DNA from: Panopea generosa
Lineage: Eukaryota > Mollusca > Bivalvia > Adapedonta > Hiatellidae
Assembly: GCA_029582155.1 (NCBI GenBank)
Contig: CM055895.1
Span: forward strand, 23,184,745 to 23,248,744
DNA: 64,000 nucleotides
Direction: 5' to 3'
The position numbers were made by a program, and so were the translations under genes. Shown piece after piece: positions 28,585 to 44,220 of this stretch (positions are counted from its first letter, which is position 1; each line of letters opens with the position of its first letter). The notes under the pieces were generated by a model, which was given only the letters and a program-made list of their open reading frames with translations, made no database searches and had not been told where the DNA came from.

Positions 28585-29180
28585 CTCGATATAGGTTTTA
28601 TATCACATCAGCAACATGAGCCAATCCCATCCACTCCATGTGTCTACCACTCGATATAAGTTTTATATCACATCAGTAACACGAGCCAATCCCATCCACT
28701 TCATGTGCCTACCCATCACATCAGCAACATGAGCCAATCCCATCCACTTCATGTGCCTACCGCTCGATATAAGTCTTATATCAAATCAGCAACATGAGCC
28801 AATCACATCCACTTCATGTGGCCACCACTTGATATAAGTTTTACGTCACATCAGCAACATGAGCCAATAAAATTCACTTCATGTGTCTACCGCTCGATAT
28901 AAGTCTTATATCAAATCAGCAACATGAGCCAATCACATCCACTTCATGTGCCTACCGCTCGATATAGGTTTTATATCACATCAGCAACATGAGCCAATCC
29001 CATCCACTCCATGTGTCTACCACTCGATATAAGTTTTATATCACATCAGCAACATGAGCCAATCCCATCCACTTCATGTGCCTACCCATCACATCAGCAA
29101 CATGAGCCAATCCCATCCACTTCATGTGCCTACCGCTCGATATAAGTCTTATATCAAATCAGCAACATGAGCCAATCACA
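28585..29180. repeat. 373-bp higher-order duplication at the array left edge
   Basis: A truncated monomer containing GTGCCTACCCATCACATCAG occurs at about 28711 and again at 29084, 373 bp apart. The flanking variant monomers (TCCATGTG, ACTCGATATA) occur in the same order in both. Confidence 0.75.
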
Positions 29181-32100
29181 TCCACTTCATGTGGCCACCA
29201 CTTGATATAAGTTTTACGTCACATCAGTAACACGAGCCAATCAAATTCACTTCATATGCTTACCGCTCGATATAAGTTTTATACGACATCAGCAACATGA
29301 GCCAATCACATCCACTTCATGTGCCTACCGCTCGATATAAGTCTTATATCAAATCAGCAACATGAGCCAATCACATCCACTTCATGTGCCTACAGCTCGA
29401 TTAGGTCTTATATCAAATCAGCCACATGAGCCAATCCCATCCAATTCATGTGTCTACCGTTCGATATAAGTTTTACGTCACATCAGCAACATGAGCCAAT
29501 CAAATTCACTTCATGTGCTTACCGCTCGATATAAGTTTTATACGACATCAGCAACATGAGCCAATCACATCCACTTCATGTGTCTACCGCTCGATATAAG
29601 TTTTATACGACATCAGCAACATGAGCCAATCACATCCACTTCATGTGCCTACAGCTCGATATAAGTCTTATATCAAATCAGCCACATGAGCCAATCCCAT
29701 CCAATTCATGTGTCTACCGCTCGATATAAGTTTTACGTCACATCAGCAACATGAGCCAATCACATCCACTTCATGTGCCTACCGCTCGATATAAGTTTTA
29801 TACGACATCAGCAACATGAGCCAATCACATCCACTTCATGTGTCTACCGCTCGGTATAAGTTTTATATGACATCAGCAACATGAGCCAATCACATCCATT
29901 TCATGTGTCTACCGCTCGATATAAGTTTTATATGACATCAGCAACATGAGCCAATCACATCCATTTCATGTGCCTTCCGCTCGATATAAGTTTTACGTCA
30001 CATCAGCAACATGAGCCAATCACATCCATTTCATGTGCCCACCGCTTTGTATAAGATTTATATCACATCAGCAACATGAGCCAATCACATCCACTTCATG
30101 TGCCCACCGCTTTGTATAAGATTTATATCACATCAGCAACATGAGCCAATCACATCCACTTCATGTGCTTACCGCTCGATATAAGTTTTACATCACATCA
30201 GCAACATGAGCCAATCCCATCCACTTCATGTGCCTACCGCTCGATATAAGTTTTATATCACATCAGCAACATGAGCCAATCCCATACACTTCATGTGTCT
30301 ACCGCTCGATATAGGTTTTATATCACATCAACAACACGAGCCAATCACATCCTCTTCATGTGTCTACCGCTCGATATAAGTTTTATATCACATCAGTTAC
30401 ATGGGCGAATCCCATCCACTTCATGTGTCTACCGCGCGATATAAGTTTTATATCACATCAGCAACATGAGCCAATCCCATCCACTTCATGTGTCTACCGC
30501 TTGATATAAGTTTTATATCACATCAGCAACATGAGCCAATCACATCCACTTCATGTGCCTACCGCTCGATATCAGTTTTATATCACATCAGCAACATGAG
30601 CCAATCCCATCCACTTCATGTGTCTACCGCTTGATATAAGTTTTACATCACATCAGCAGCATGAGCCAATCACATCCACTTCATGTGCCTACCTCTCGAT
30701 ATCAGTTTTATATCACATCAGCAACATGAGCCAATCACATCCACTTCATGTGTCCACCACTTGATATAAGTTTTATATCACATCAGCAACATGAGCCAAT
30801 CACATCCACTTCATGTGTCCACCACTTGATATAAATTTTACATCACATCAGTATCACAAGCCAATCACATCCACTTAATGTGTCTACCGCTCGATATAAG
30901 TTTTATATCATATCAGCAACATGAGCCAATCACATCCACTTCATGTGCCTACCGCTCGATATAAGTTTTACATCACATCAGCAACATGAGCCAATCCCAT
31001 CCACTTCATGTGTCTATCGCTCGATATAAGTTTTATATCATATCAGCAACATGAGCCAATCACATCCACTTCATGTACCTACCGCTCGATATAAGTTTTA
31101 AATCACATCAGCAACATGAGCCAATCCCATCTACTTCATGTGCCTACCACTCGATATAAGTTTTATATCACATCAGCAACATGAGCAAATCACATCCACT
31201 TCATGTGTCTATCGCTCGATATAAGTCTTATATCAAATCAGCAACATGTGTCGATCACATCCACTTCATGTGCTTACCGCTCGATATAAGTTTAACATCA
31301 CATCAGCAACATGATCCAATCACATCCACTTCAAGTGGCCACCACTTGATATAAGATTTATATCACATCAGCAACATGAGCCAATCACATCCACTTCATG
31401 TGTCTACCGCTCCATATAAGTTTTATATCACATCAGCAACATGAGCCAATCACATCCACTTCATGTGGCCACCACTTGATATAAGTTTTATATCACATCA
31501 GCAACATGAACCAATCACATCCACTTCATGTGTCTACCGATCGATATAAGTTTTATATCACATCAGCAACATGAGACAATCACACCCACTTCATGTGTAT
31601 ACCGATCGATATAAGTTTTATATCAAATCAGAAGCATGTGCCAATCAAATCCACTTCATGTGCCTACCGCTCGATATAAGTTTTATATCACATCAGTAAC
31701 ACGAGCCAATCACAACCACTTCATGTGCCTACCGCTTGATATAAGTTTTATATCACATCAGCAACACGAGCAAATCACATCCACTTCATGTGCTTACCGT
31801 TCGATATAAGTTTTACATCACATCAGCAACATGAGCCAATCACATCCACTTCATGTGTCTACCGCTCGATATAAGTTTTACATCACATCAGCAACATGAG
31901 CCAATGACATACACTCCATGTGTCTACCGCTCGATATAAGTTTTACATCACATCAGCAACATGAGCCAATCACATCCTCTTCATGTGTCTACCGCTCGAT
32001 ATAAGTTTTATATCACATCAGCAACACGAGCCAATCACATCCACTTCATGTGCCTACAGCTCGATATAAGTTTTATATCACATCAGCAACACGAGCCAAT

Positions 32101-35100
32101 CACATCCACTTCATGTGCCTACCGCTCGATATAAGTTTTATATCACATCAGTAACACGAGCCAATCACATCCACTACAGGTGCCTACCGCGCTATATAAG
32201 TTTGATATCACATCAGTAACACGAGCCAATCACATCCACTTCGTGTGTCTACCGCTCGATATAAGTTTTATATCACATCAGTAACACGAGCCAATCACAT
32301 CCACTTCATGTGCCTATCGTGCTATATAAGTTTTATATCACATCAGTAACATGAGCCAATCACATCAACTTCATGTGTCTACCGCTCGATATAAGTTTTA
32401 TATCACATCAGCAACATGTGCCGATCAAATCCACTTCATGTGCCTACTGCTCGATATAAGTTTTATATCACATCAGAAACACGAGCCAATCACATCCACT
32501 GCCTACCGCTCGATATAAGTTATATATCACATCAGCAACACGAGCCAATCACATCCACTTCATGTGCGTACCGCGCTATATAAGTTATATATCACATCAG
32601 CAACACGAGCCAATCACATCCACTTCATGTGCGTACCGCGTTATATAAGTTATATATCACATCAGTAACACGAGCCAATCACATCCACTTCATGTGTCTA
32701 CCGATCGATATAAGTTTTATATCACATCAGCAACACGAGTCAATCACATCCACTTCATGTGTCTACCGATCGATATAAGTTATATATCACATCAGCAACA
32801 TGAGCCAATCACATCCACTTCATGTGCGTACCGCGCTATATAAGTTATATATCACATCAGTAACACGAGCCAATCACATCCACTTCATGTGTCTACCGAT
32901 CGATATAAGTTTTATATCACATCAGTAACACGAGCCAATCACATCCACTACACGTGCCTACCGCGCTATATAAGTTTGATATCACATCAGTAACACGAGC
33001 CAATCACACCCACTTCATGTGCCTATCGTGCTATATAAGTTTTATATCACATCAGTAACATGAGTCAATCACATCCACTTCATGTGTCTACCGCTCGATA
33101 TAAGTTTTATATCACATCAGCAACATGAGCCAATCACATCCACTTCATGAGTCTACCAATCGATATAAGTTTTATATCACATCAGCAACATGTGCCGATC
33201 AAATCCACTTCATGTGCCTAATGCTCGATATAAGTTTTATATCACATCAGTAACACGAGCCAATCACATCCACTGCCTACCGCTCGATATAAGTTATATA
33301 TCACAACAGCAACATGAGCCAATCACATCCACTTCATGTGCCTACCGCGCTATATAAGTTATATATCACATCAGTAACACGAGCCAATCAGATCCACTTC
33401 ATGTGTCTACCGCTCGATATAAGTTTTATATCACATCAGCAACATGAGCCAATCACATCCACTTCATGTGTCTACCACTCGATATAAGTTTTATATCACA
33501 TCAGCAACATGTGCCAATCAAATCCACTTCATGTGCCTACCGCTCGATATAAGTTTTATATCACATCAGTAACACGAGCCAATCACAACCACTTCATGTG
33601 CCTACCGCTCGATATAAGTTTTATATCACATTAGCAACACGAGCCAATCACATCCACTTCATGTGCCTACCGTTCGATATAAGTTTTACATCACATCAGT
33701 AACACGAGCCAATCACAACCACTTCATGTGCCTACCGCTCGATATAAATTTTATATCACATCAGAAACACGAGATAATCACATCCACTTCATGTGCCTTC
33801 CGCTCGATATAAGTTTTATATCACATCAGCAACACGAGCCAATCACATCCACTTCATGTGCCTACCGCTCGATATAAGTTTTATATCACATCAGCAACAC
33901 GAGCCAATCACATCCACTTCATGTGCCTACAGCTCGATATAAGTTTTATATCACATCAGCAACACGAGCCAATCACATCCACTTCATGTGCCTTCCGCTC
34001 GATATAAGTTTTATATCACATCAGTAACATGAGCCAATCACATCCACTTCATGTGCCTACCGCTCGATATAAGTTTTATATCACATCAGTAACACGAGCC
34101 AATCACATGCACTACAGGTGCCTACCGCGCTATATAAGTTTGATATCACATCAGTAACACGAGTCAATCACATCCACTTCGTGTGTCTACCGCTCGATAT
34201 AAGTTTTATATCACATCAGTAACACGAGCCAATCACATCCACTTCATGTGCCTACCGCGCTATATAAGTTTTACATCACATCACTAACATGAGCCAATCA
34301 CATCCACTTCATGTGTCTACCGCTCGATATAAGTTTTATATCACATCAGCAACATGAGCCAATCCCATCCACTTCATGTGCCTACCGCTCGATATAAGTT
34401 TTACATCATATCAGCAACATGTGCCAATCCCATCCACTTCATATGTCTACCGCTCGATATAAGTTTTATATCACATCAGCAACACGAGCCAATCACATCC
34501 ACTTCATGTGCCTACCGCTCGATATAAGTTTTATATCACATCAGTAACACGAGCCAATCACATCCACTTCGTGTGTCTACCGCTCAATATAAGTTTTATA
34601 TCACATCAGTAACACGAGCCAATCACATCCACTTCATGTGCCTACCGCGCCATATAAGTTTTATATCGCATCAGTAACACGAGCCAATCACATCCACTTC
34701 ATGTGCCTACCGCTCGATATAAGTTTTATATCACATCAGCAGCATGTGCCAATCACATCAACTTAATGTGCCTACCGCTCGATATAAGTTTTATATCACA
34801 TCAGTAACACGAGCCAATCACATCCACTTCATGTGCCTACCGCTCGATATAAGTTTTATATCACATCAGTAACACGAGCCAATCACATCCACTTCATGTG
34901 CCTACCGCTCGATATAAGTTTTATATCACATCAGTAACACGAGCCAATCACATCAACTTAATGTGCCTACCGCTCGATATAAGTTTTATATCACATTAGC
35001 AACATGAGCCAATCACATCAACTTAATGTGCCTACCGCTCGATATAAGTTTTATATCACATCAGTAACACGAGCCAATCACATCCACTTCATGTGCCTAC

Positions 35101-37969
35101 CGCTCGATATAAGTTTTATATCACATCAGTAACACGAGCCAATCACATCCACTTCATGTGCCTACCGCTCGATATAAGTTTTATATCACATCAGCAACAC
35201 GAGCCAATCACATCCACTTCATGTGCCTACCGCTCGATATAAGTTTTATATCACATCAGTAACACGAGCCAATCACATCCACTTCATGTGTCTACCGCTC
35301 GATATAAGTTTTATATCACATCAGCAACACGAGCCAATCACATCCACTTAATGTGCCTACCGCTAGATATAAGCTTGGTATCACATCAGCAACATGAGCC
35401 AATCACATCAACTTAATGTGCCTACCGCTCGATATAAGTTTTATATCACATCAGTAACACGAGCCAATCACATCCACTTCATGTGTCTACCGCTCGATAT
35501 AAGTTTTATATCACATCAGCAACACGAGCCAATCACATCCACTTCATGTGCCTACCGCTCGATATAAGTTTTATATCACATCAGTAACACGAGCCAATCA
35601 CATCCACTTCATGTGTCTACCGCTCGATATAAGTTTTACATCGCATCAGCAACATGAGCCAATCACATCCACTTCATGTGTCTACCGCTCGATATAAGTT
35701 TTATATCACATCAGCAACATGAGCCAATCACATCCACTTCATGTGTCTACCACTCGATATAAGTTTTATATCACATCAGCAACATGTGCCAATCAAATCC
35801 ACTTCATGTGCCTACCGCTCGATATAAGTTTTATATCAAATCAGCAACATGAGCCAATCACATCCACTTCATGTGCCTACCGCTCGATATAAGTTTTATA
35901 TCACATCAGCAACACGAGCCAATCACATCCACTTCATATGTCTACCGCTCGATATAAGTTTTATATCACATCAGCAACACGAGCCAATCACATCCACTTC
36001 ATGTGCCTACAGCTCGATATAAGTTTTATATCACATCAGTAACACGAGCCAATCACATCAACTTAATGTGTCTACCGCTCGATATAAGTTTTATATCACA
36101 TCAGTAACATGAGTCAATCACATCCACTTCGTGTGCCTACCGCTCGATATAAGTTTTATATCACATCAGTAACACGAGCCAATCACAATCACTGCCTACC
36201 GCTCGATATAAGTTTTATATCACATCAGCAACATGAGCCAATCACATCCACTTCATGTGCCTACCGCTCGATATAAGTTTTACATCATATCAGCAACATG
36301 TGCCAATCCCATCCACTTCATATGTCTACCGCTCGATATAAGTTTTATATCACATCAGCAACACGAGCCAATCACATCCACTTCATGTGCCTACCGCTCG
36401 ATATAAGTTTTATATCACATCAGTAACACGAGCCAATCACATCCACTTCGTGTGTCTACCGCGCTATATAAGTTTTATATCACATCAGTAACACGAGCCA
36501 ATCACAATCACTGCCTACCGCTCGATATAAGTTTTATATCACATCAGCAACATGAGCCAATCACATCCACTTCATGTGCCTACCGCTCGATATAAGTTTT
36601 ATATCACATCAGTAACATGAGTCAATCACATCCACTTCATGTGTCTACCGCTCGATATAAGTTTTATATCACATCAGTAACATGAGCCAATCACATCCAC
36701 TTCATGTGCCTACCGCTCGATATAAGTTTTATATCACATCAGTAACATGAGTCAATCACATCCACTTCATGTGTCTACCGCTCGATATAAGTTTTATATC
36801 ACATCAGCAACATGAGCCAATCACATCCACTTCATGTGCCTACCGCTCGATATAAGTTTTATATCACATCAGTAACATGAGCCAATCACATCCACTTCAT
36901 GTGCCTACCGCTCGATATAAGTTTTATATCACATCAGTAACATGAGCCAATCACATCCACTTCATGTGCCTACCGCTCGATATAAGTTTTATATCGCATC
37001 AGTAACACGAGCCAATCACATCAACTTAATGTGCCTTCACACTCGATATAAGTTTTATATCAAATCAGCAACATGAGCCAATCACATCCACTTCATGTGC
37101 CTACCGCTCGATATAAGTTTTACATCATATCAGCAACATGAGCCAATCGCATCCACTTCATATGTTTACCTCTCGATATAAGTTTTATATCACATCAGCA
37201 ACACGAGCCAATCACATCCACTTCATGTGCCTACAGCTCGATATAAGTTTTATATCACATCAGTAACATGAGCCAATCACATCCACTTCATGTGCCTACC
37301 GCTCGATATAAGTTTTATATCGCATCAGTAACACGAGCCAATCACATCAACTTAATGTGCCTTCACACTCGATATAAGTTTTATATCAAATCAGCAACAT
37401 GAGCCAATCACATCCACTTCATGTGCCTACCGCTCGATATAAGTTTTATATCGCATCAGTAACACGAGCCAATCACATCAACTTAATGTGCCTTCACACT
37501 CGATATAAGTTTTATATCAAATCAGCAACATGAGCCAATCACATCCACTTCATGTGCCTACCGCTCGATATAAGTTTTACATCATATCAGCAACATGAGC
37601 CAATCGCATCCACTTCATATGTTTACCGCTCGATATAAGTTTTATATCACATCAGCAACACGAGCCAATCACATCCACTTCATGTGCCTACAGCTCGATA
37701 TAAGTTTTATATCACATCAGTAACACGAGCCAATCACATGCACTACAGGTGCCTACCGCTCGATATAAGTTTTATATCACATCAGAAGCATGTGCCAATC
37801 ACATCCACTTCGTGTGTCTACCGCTCAATATAAGTTTTATATCACATCAGTAACACGAGCCAATCACATCCACTTCATGTGCCTACCGCGCCATATAAGT
37901 TTTATATCGCATCAGTTACACGAGCCAATCACATCCACTTCATGTGCCTACCGCGCTATATAAGTTTGA

Positions 37970-39060
37970 TATCACATCAGTAACACGAGCCAATCACATC
38001 AACTTAATGTGCCTTCACACTCGATATAAGTTTTATATCACATCAGCAACATGAGCCAATCACATCCAATTCATGTGTCTACCGCTCGATATAAGTTTTA
38101 TAGCACATCAGCAACATGAGCCAAACACATCCACTTAATATGCCTACCGGTTAGTATAAGTTTTACATCACATCAGCAACACGAGCCAATCACATCCACT
38201 TCATGTGCCTACCGCTCGATATAAATTTTGTATCACATCAGCAACACGAGCCAATCACATCCACTACAGGTGCCTACCGCGCTATATAAGTTTGATATCA
38301 CATCAGTAACACGAGCCAATCACATCCACTTCGTGTGTCTACCGCTCAATATAAGTTTTATATCACATCAGTAACACGAGCCAATCACACCCACTTCAAG
38401 TGCCTACCGCTCGATATAAGTTTTATATCACATCAGTAAAACGAGCCAATCACATCCACTTCATGTGCCCACCGCTCGATATAAGTTTTATATCACATCA
38501 GTAAAACGAGCCAATCACATCCACTTCATGTGCCTACCGCTCGATATAAGTTTTATATCACATCAGTAACACGAGCCAATCACATCAACTTAATGTGCCT
38601 TCACACTCGATATAAGTTTTATATCACATCAGCAACATGAGCCAATCCCATCCAATTCATGTGTCTACCGCTCGATATAAGTTTTATAGCACATCAGCAA
38701 CATGAGCCAAACACATCCACTTAATATGCCTACCGGTTAGTATAAGTTTTACATCACATCAGCAACACGAGCCAATCACATCCACTTCATGTGCCTACCG
38801 CTCGATATAAATTTTGTATCACATCAGCAACACGAGCCAATCACATCCACTACAGGTGCCTACCGCGCTATATAAGTTTGATATCACATCAGTAACACGA
38901 GCCAATCACATCCACTTCGTGTGTCTACCGCTCAATATAAGTTTTATATCACATCAGTAACACGAGCCAATCACACCCACTTCAAGTGCCTACCGCTCGA
39001 TATAAGTTTTATATCACATCAGTAAAACGAGCCAATCACATCCACTTCATGTGCCTACCG
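37970..39060. repeat. 586-bp (nine-monomer) higher-order duplication
   Basis: A series of distinctive variants (TTCACACTCG, then TTTTATAGCACATC, then CCGGTTAGTATAAG, then AAATTTTGTATCAC, then CACTACAGG) occurs twice in the same order. The TAGC marker is at 38101 and 38687. This is a recent duplication of nine monomers. Confidence 0.85.
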
Positions 39061-42000
39061 CTCGATATAAGTTTGATATCACATCAGTAACACGAGCCAA
39101 TCACATCCACTTGATGTGCCTACCGCTCGATATTAGTTTTATATCACATCAGTAACACGAGCCAATCACATCCACTTCATGTGCCTACCGCTCGATATAA
39201 GTTTTATATCACATCAGCAACACGAGCCAATCACATCCACTTCATGTGCCTACCGCTCGATATAAGTTTTATATCACATCAGCAACACGAGCCAATCACA
39301 TCCACTTCATATGCCTACCGCTCGATATAAGTTTTATATCATATCAGCAAAATGAGCCAATTACATCCACTGCATGTGCCTACCGCTCGATATAAGTTTT
39401 ATATCATATCAGCAACATGTGCCGATCAAATCCACTTCATGTGCCTACTGCTCGATATAAGTTTTATATCACATCAGTAACACGAGCCAATCACATCCAC
39501 TGCCTACCGCTCGATATAAGTTTTATATCACATCAGCAACATGAGCCAATCACATCCACTTCATGTGCCTACCGCGCTATATCAGTTATATATCACATCA
39601 GTAACACGAGCCAATCACATCCACTTCATGTGTCTACCGCTCATTATAAGTTTTATATCACATCAGCAACATGAGCCAATCACATCCACTTCATGTGTCT
39701 ACCGATCGATATCAGTTTTATATCACATCAGCAACATGTGCCGATCAAATCCACTTCATGTGCCTACTGCTCGATATAAGTTTTATATCACATCAGTAAC
39801 ACCAGCCAATCACATCCACTGCCTACCGCTCGATATAAGTTTTATATCATATCAGCAACATGAGCCAATCACATCCACTTCATGTGCCTACCGCTCGATA
39901 TAAGTTTTACATCACATCAGCAACATGAGCCAATCCCATCCACTTCATGTGTCTACCGCTCGATATAATTTTATATCACATCAGCAACACGAGCCAATCA
40001 CATCCACTTCGTGTGTCTTCCGCTCGATATAAGTTTTATATCACATCAGTAACACGAGCCAATCACATCCACTTCATGTGCCTACTGCGCTATATAAGTT
40101 TTATATCACACCAGTATCACGAGCCAATCACATCCACTTAATGTGCCTTCCACTCGATATAAGTTTTATATCACATCAGCAGCATGAGCCAATCACATCC
40201 ACTTCATGTGCTTACCGCTCGATATAAGTTTTACATCACATCAGCAACATGAGCCAATCACATCCACTTCATTTGCCTACCGCTCGATATAAGTTTTATA
40301 TCACATCAGTAACACGAGCCAATCACATCCACTTCATGTGCCTACCGCTCGATATAAGTTTGATATCACATCAGTAACACGAGCCAATCACATCCAATTG
40401 ATGTGCCTACCGCTAGATATAAGTTTTATATCACATCAGTAACACGAGCCAATCACATCCACTTCATGTGCCTACCGCTCGATATAAGTTTTACATCACA
40501 TCAGCAACATGAGCCAATCACATCCACTTCATTTGCCTACCGCTCGATATAAGTTTTATAGCACATCAGCAACACGAGCCAATCACATCCACTTCATTTG
40601 CCTACCGCTCGATATAAGTTTTATATCACATCAGTAACACGAGCCAATCACATCCACTTCATGTGCCTACCGCTCGATATAAGTTTGATATCACATCAGT
40701 AACACGAGCCAATCACATCCACTTGATGTGCCTACCGCTCGATATAAGTTTTATATCACATCAGTAACACGAGCCAATCACATCCACTTCATGTGTCTAC
40801 CGCTCGATATAAGTTTAATATGACATCAGCAACATGAGCCAATCACATCCACTTCATGTGTCCACCACATGATATAAGTTTTATATCACATCAGCAACAT
40901 GAGCCAATCCCATCCACCATGTGTCTACCGCTCGATATAAGTTTAATATGACATCAGCAACATGAGCCAATCACATCCACTTCATGTGTCCACCACATGA
41001 TATAAGTTTTATATCACATCAGCAACATGAGCCAATCCCATCCACCATGTGTCTACCGCTCGATATAAGTTTTATATCACATCAGCAACATGAGCCAATC
41101 ACATCCACTTCATGTGTCCACCACTTGATATAAGTTTTATATCACATCAGCAACATGAGCCAATCACATCCACTTAATGTGCCTTCCACTCGATATAAGT
41201 TTTACATCACATCAGCAACATGAGCCAATCACATCCTCTTAATGTGCCTTCCACTCGATATATCTTTTACATCGCATCAGCAACATGAGCCAATCACATC
41301 CACTTCATGTGCCTATCACTCGATATAAGTTTTATATCACATTAGCAACAAGAGCCAATCACATCCACTTCATGTGCCTTCCACTCGATATAAGTTTTAC
41401 ATCACATCAGCAACATGAGCCAATCACATCCACTTCATGTGTCTACCGCTCGGTATAAGCTTTATATCACATCAGTAACACGAGCCAATCCCATCCACTT
41501 CATGTGTCTACCGCTCGATATAAGTTTTATATCACATCAGCAACATGAGCCAATCACATCCACTTCATGTGCCTATCGCTCCATATAAGCTTTATATCAC
41601 ATCAGTAACACGTGCCAATCCCATCCACTTCATGTTCCTACTGCTGTATATAAGTTTTATATGATATCAGCAACATGAGCCAATCACATCCACTTCATGT
41701 GCCTACCGCTCGATATAAGTTTTATATCACATCAGCAACATGAGCCGACCACATCCACTTCATGTGTCTACCGCTCGATATAAGTTTTATATCACATCAG
41801 CAACATGAGCCAATCACATCCACTTAATGTGCCTACCGCTCGATATAAGTTTTACATCACATCAGCAACATGAGCCAATCACATCCACTTCATGTGGCCA
41901 CCACTTGATATGAGTTTTATATCACATCAGCAACATGAGTCAATCACATCCACTTCATGTGGCCACCACTTGATAAAAGTTTTATACCGCATCAGCAACA

Positions 42001-42447
42001 CGAGCCAATCACATCCACTTCATATGCCTACCGCTAGATATAAGTTTGATATCACATCAGTAACATGAGTCAATCACATCCACTTAATGTGCCTTCCACT
42101 CGATATAAGTTTTACATCACATCAGCAACATGAGCCAATCACATCCACTGTATGTGGCCACCACTCGATATAAGTTTTACATCACATCAGCAACATGAGC
42201 CGATCACATTCACTTCATGTGCCTACCGCTCGATATAAGTTTTATATCACATCAGCAACATGAGCCAATCACATCCACTGTATGTGGCCACCACTCGATA
42301 TAAGTTTTACATCACATCAGCAACATGAGCCGATCACATTCACTTCATGTGCCTACCGCTCGATATAAGTTTTATATCACATCAGCAACATGAGCCAATC
42401 ACATCCACTGCATGTGTCTACCGCTCGATATAAGTTTTATATCACAT

Positions 42448-44220
42448 CAGCAGCATGAGCCAATCACATCCACTTAATGTGCCTTCCACTCGATATAAGT
42501 TTTACATCACATCAGCAACATGAGCCGATCACATCCACTTCATGTGCCTACCGCTCGATATAAGTTTTATATCACATCAGCAAAATGAGCCAATCACATC
42601 CACTGCATGTGTCTACCGCTCGATATAAGTTTTATATCACATCAGCAAAATGAGCCAATCACATCCACTTCATGTGCCTACCGCTCGATATAAGTTTTAT
42701 ATCACATCAGTAACACGAGCCAATCACATCCACTTCATGTGCCTACCGCTCGATATAAGTTTTATATCACATCAGCAAAATGAGCCAATCACATCCACTG
42801 CATGTGTCTACCGCTCGATATAAGTTTTATATCACATCAGCAGCATGAGCCAATCACATCCACTTAATGTGCCTTCCACTCGATATAAGTTTTACATCAC
42901 ATCAGCAACATGAGCCGATCACATCCACTTCATGTGCCTACCGCTCGATATAAGTTTTATATCACATCAGCAAAATGAGCCAATCACATCCACTTCATGT
43001 GTCTACCGCTCGATATAAGTTTTATATCACATCAGCAGCATGAGCCAATCACATCCACTTAATGTGCCTTTCACTCGATATAAGTTTTACATCACATCAG
43101 CAACATGAGCCGATCACATCCACTTCATGTGCCTACCGCTCGATATAAGTTTTATATCACATCAGCAAAATGAGCCAATCACATCCACTGCATGTGTCTA
43201 CCGCTCGATATAAGTTTTATATCACATCAGTAACATGAGTCAATCACATCCACTTAATGTGCCTTCCACTCGATATAAGTTTTACATCACATCAGCAACA
43301 TGAACCGATCACATCCACTTCATGTGCCTACCGCTCGATATAAGTTTTATATCACATCAGCAAAATGAGCCAATCACATCCACTGCATGTGTCTACCGCT
43401 CGATATAAGTTTTATATCACATCAGCAGCATGAGCCAATCACATCCACTTAATGTGCCTTCCACTCGATATAAGTTTTACATCACATCAGCAACATGAGC
43501 CGATCACATCCACTTCATGTGCCTACCGCTCGATATAAGTTTTATATCACATCAGTAACATGAGCCAATCACATCCACTTCATGTGCCTACCGCGCCATA
43601 TAAGTTTTATATCACATCAGCAGCATGAGCCAATCACATCCACTTAATGTGCCTTCCACTCGATATAAGTTTTACATCACATCAGCAACATGAGCCGATC
43701 ACATCCACTTCATGTGCCTACCGCTCGATATAAGTTTTATATCACATCAGTAACATGAGCCAATCACATCCACTGCATGTGTCTACCGCTCGATATAAGT
43801 TTTATATCACATCAGCAGCATGAGCCAATCACATCCACTTCATGTGCCTACCGCTCGATATAAGTTTTACATCACATCAGCAACATGAGCCGATCACATC
43901 CACTTCATGTGCCTACCGCTCGATATAAGTTTTATATCACATCAGCAAAATGAGCCAATCACATCCACTGCATGTGTCTACCGCTCGATATAAGTTTTAT
44001 ATCACATCAGCAGCATGAGCCAATCACATCCACTTAATGTGCCTTCCACTCGATATAAGTTTTACATCACATCAGCAACATGAGCCGATCACATCCACTT
44101 CATGTGCCTACCGCTCGATATAAGTTTTATATCACATCAGTAACACGAGCCAATCACATCCACTTCATGTGCCTACCGCGCCATATAAGTTTTACATCAC
44201 ATCAGCAACATGAGCCGATC
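42448..44220. repeat. 195-bp (three-monomer) higher-order repeat
   Basis: The marker CAGCATGAGCC starts at 42451, 42841, 43036, 43426, 43621, 43816 and 44011, always in steps of 195 or 390 bp. The typical unit is monomer a (CAGCATGAGCC with CTTAATGTGCCTTCC), monomer b (GAGCCGATCAC) and monomer c (CAAAATGAGCC with ACTGCATGTG). Confidence 0.9.

Noticed and set aside
39417-40141. Open frames of 64-120 residues with repeated SHPLHV and YHISN blocks
   Set aside because: They arise from the 65-bp satellite where short monomers shift the frame. No start context or domain supports them.
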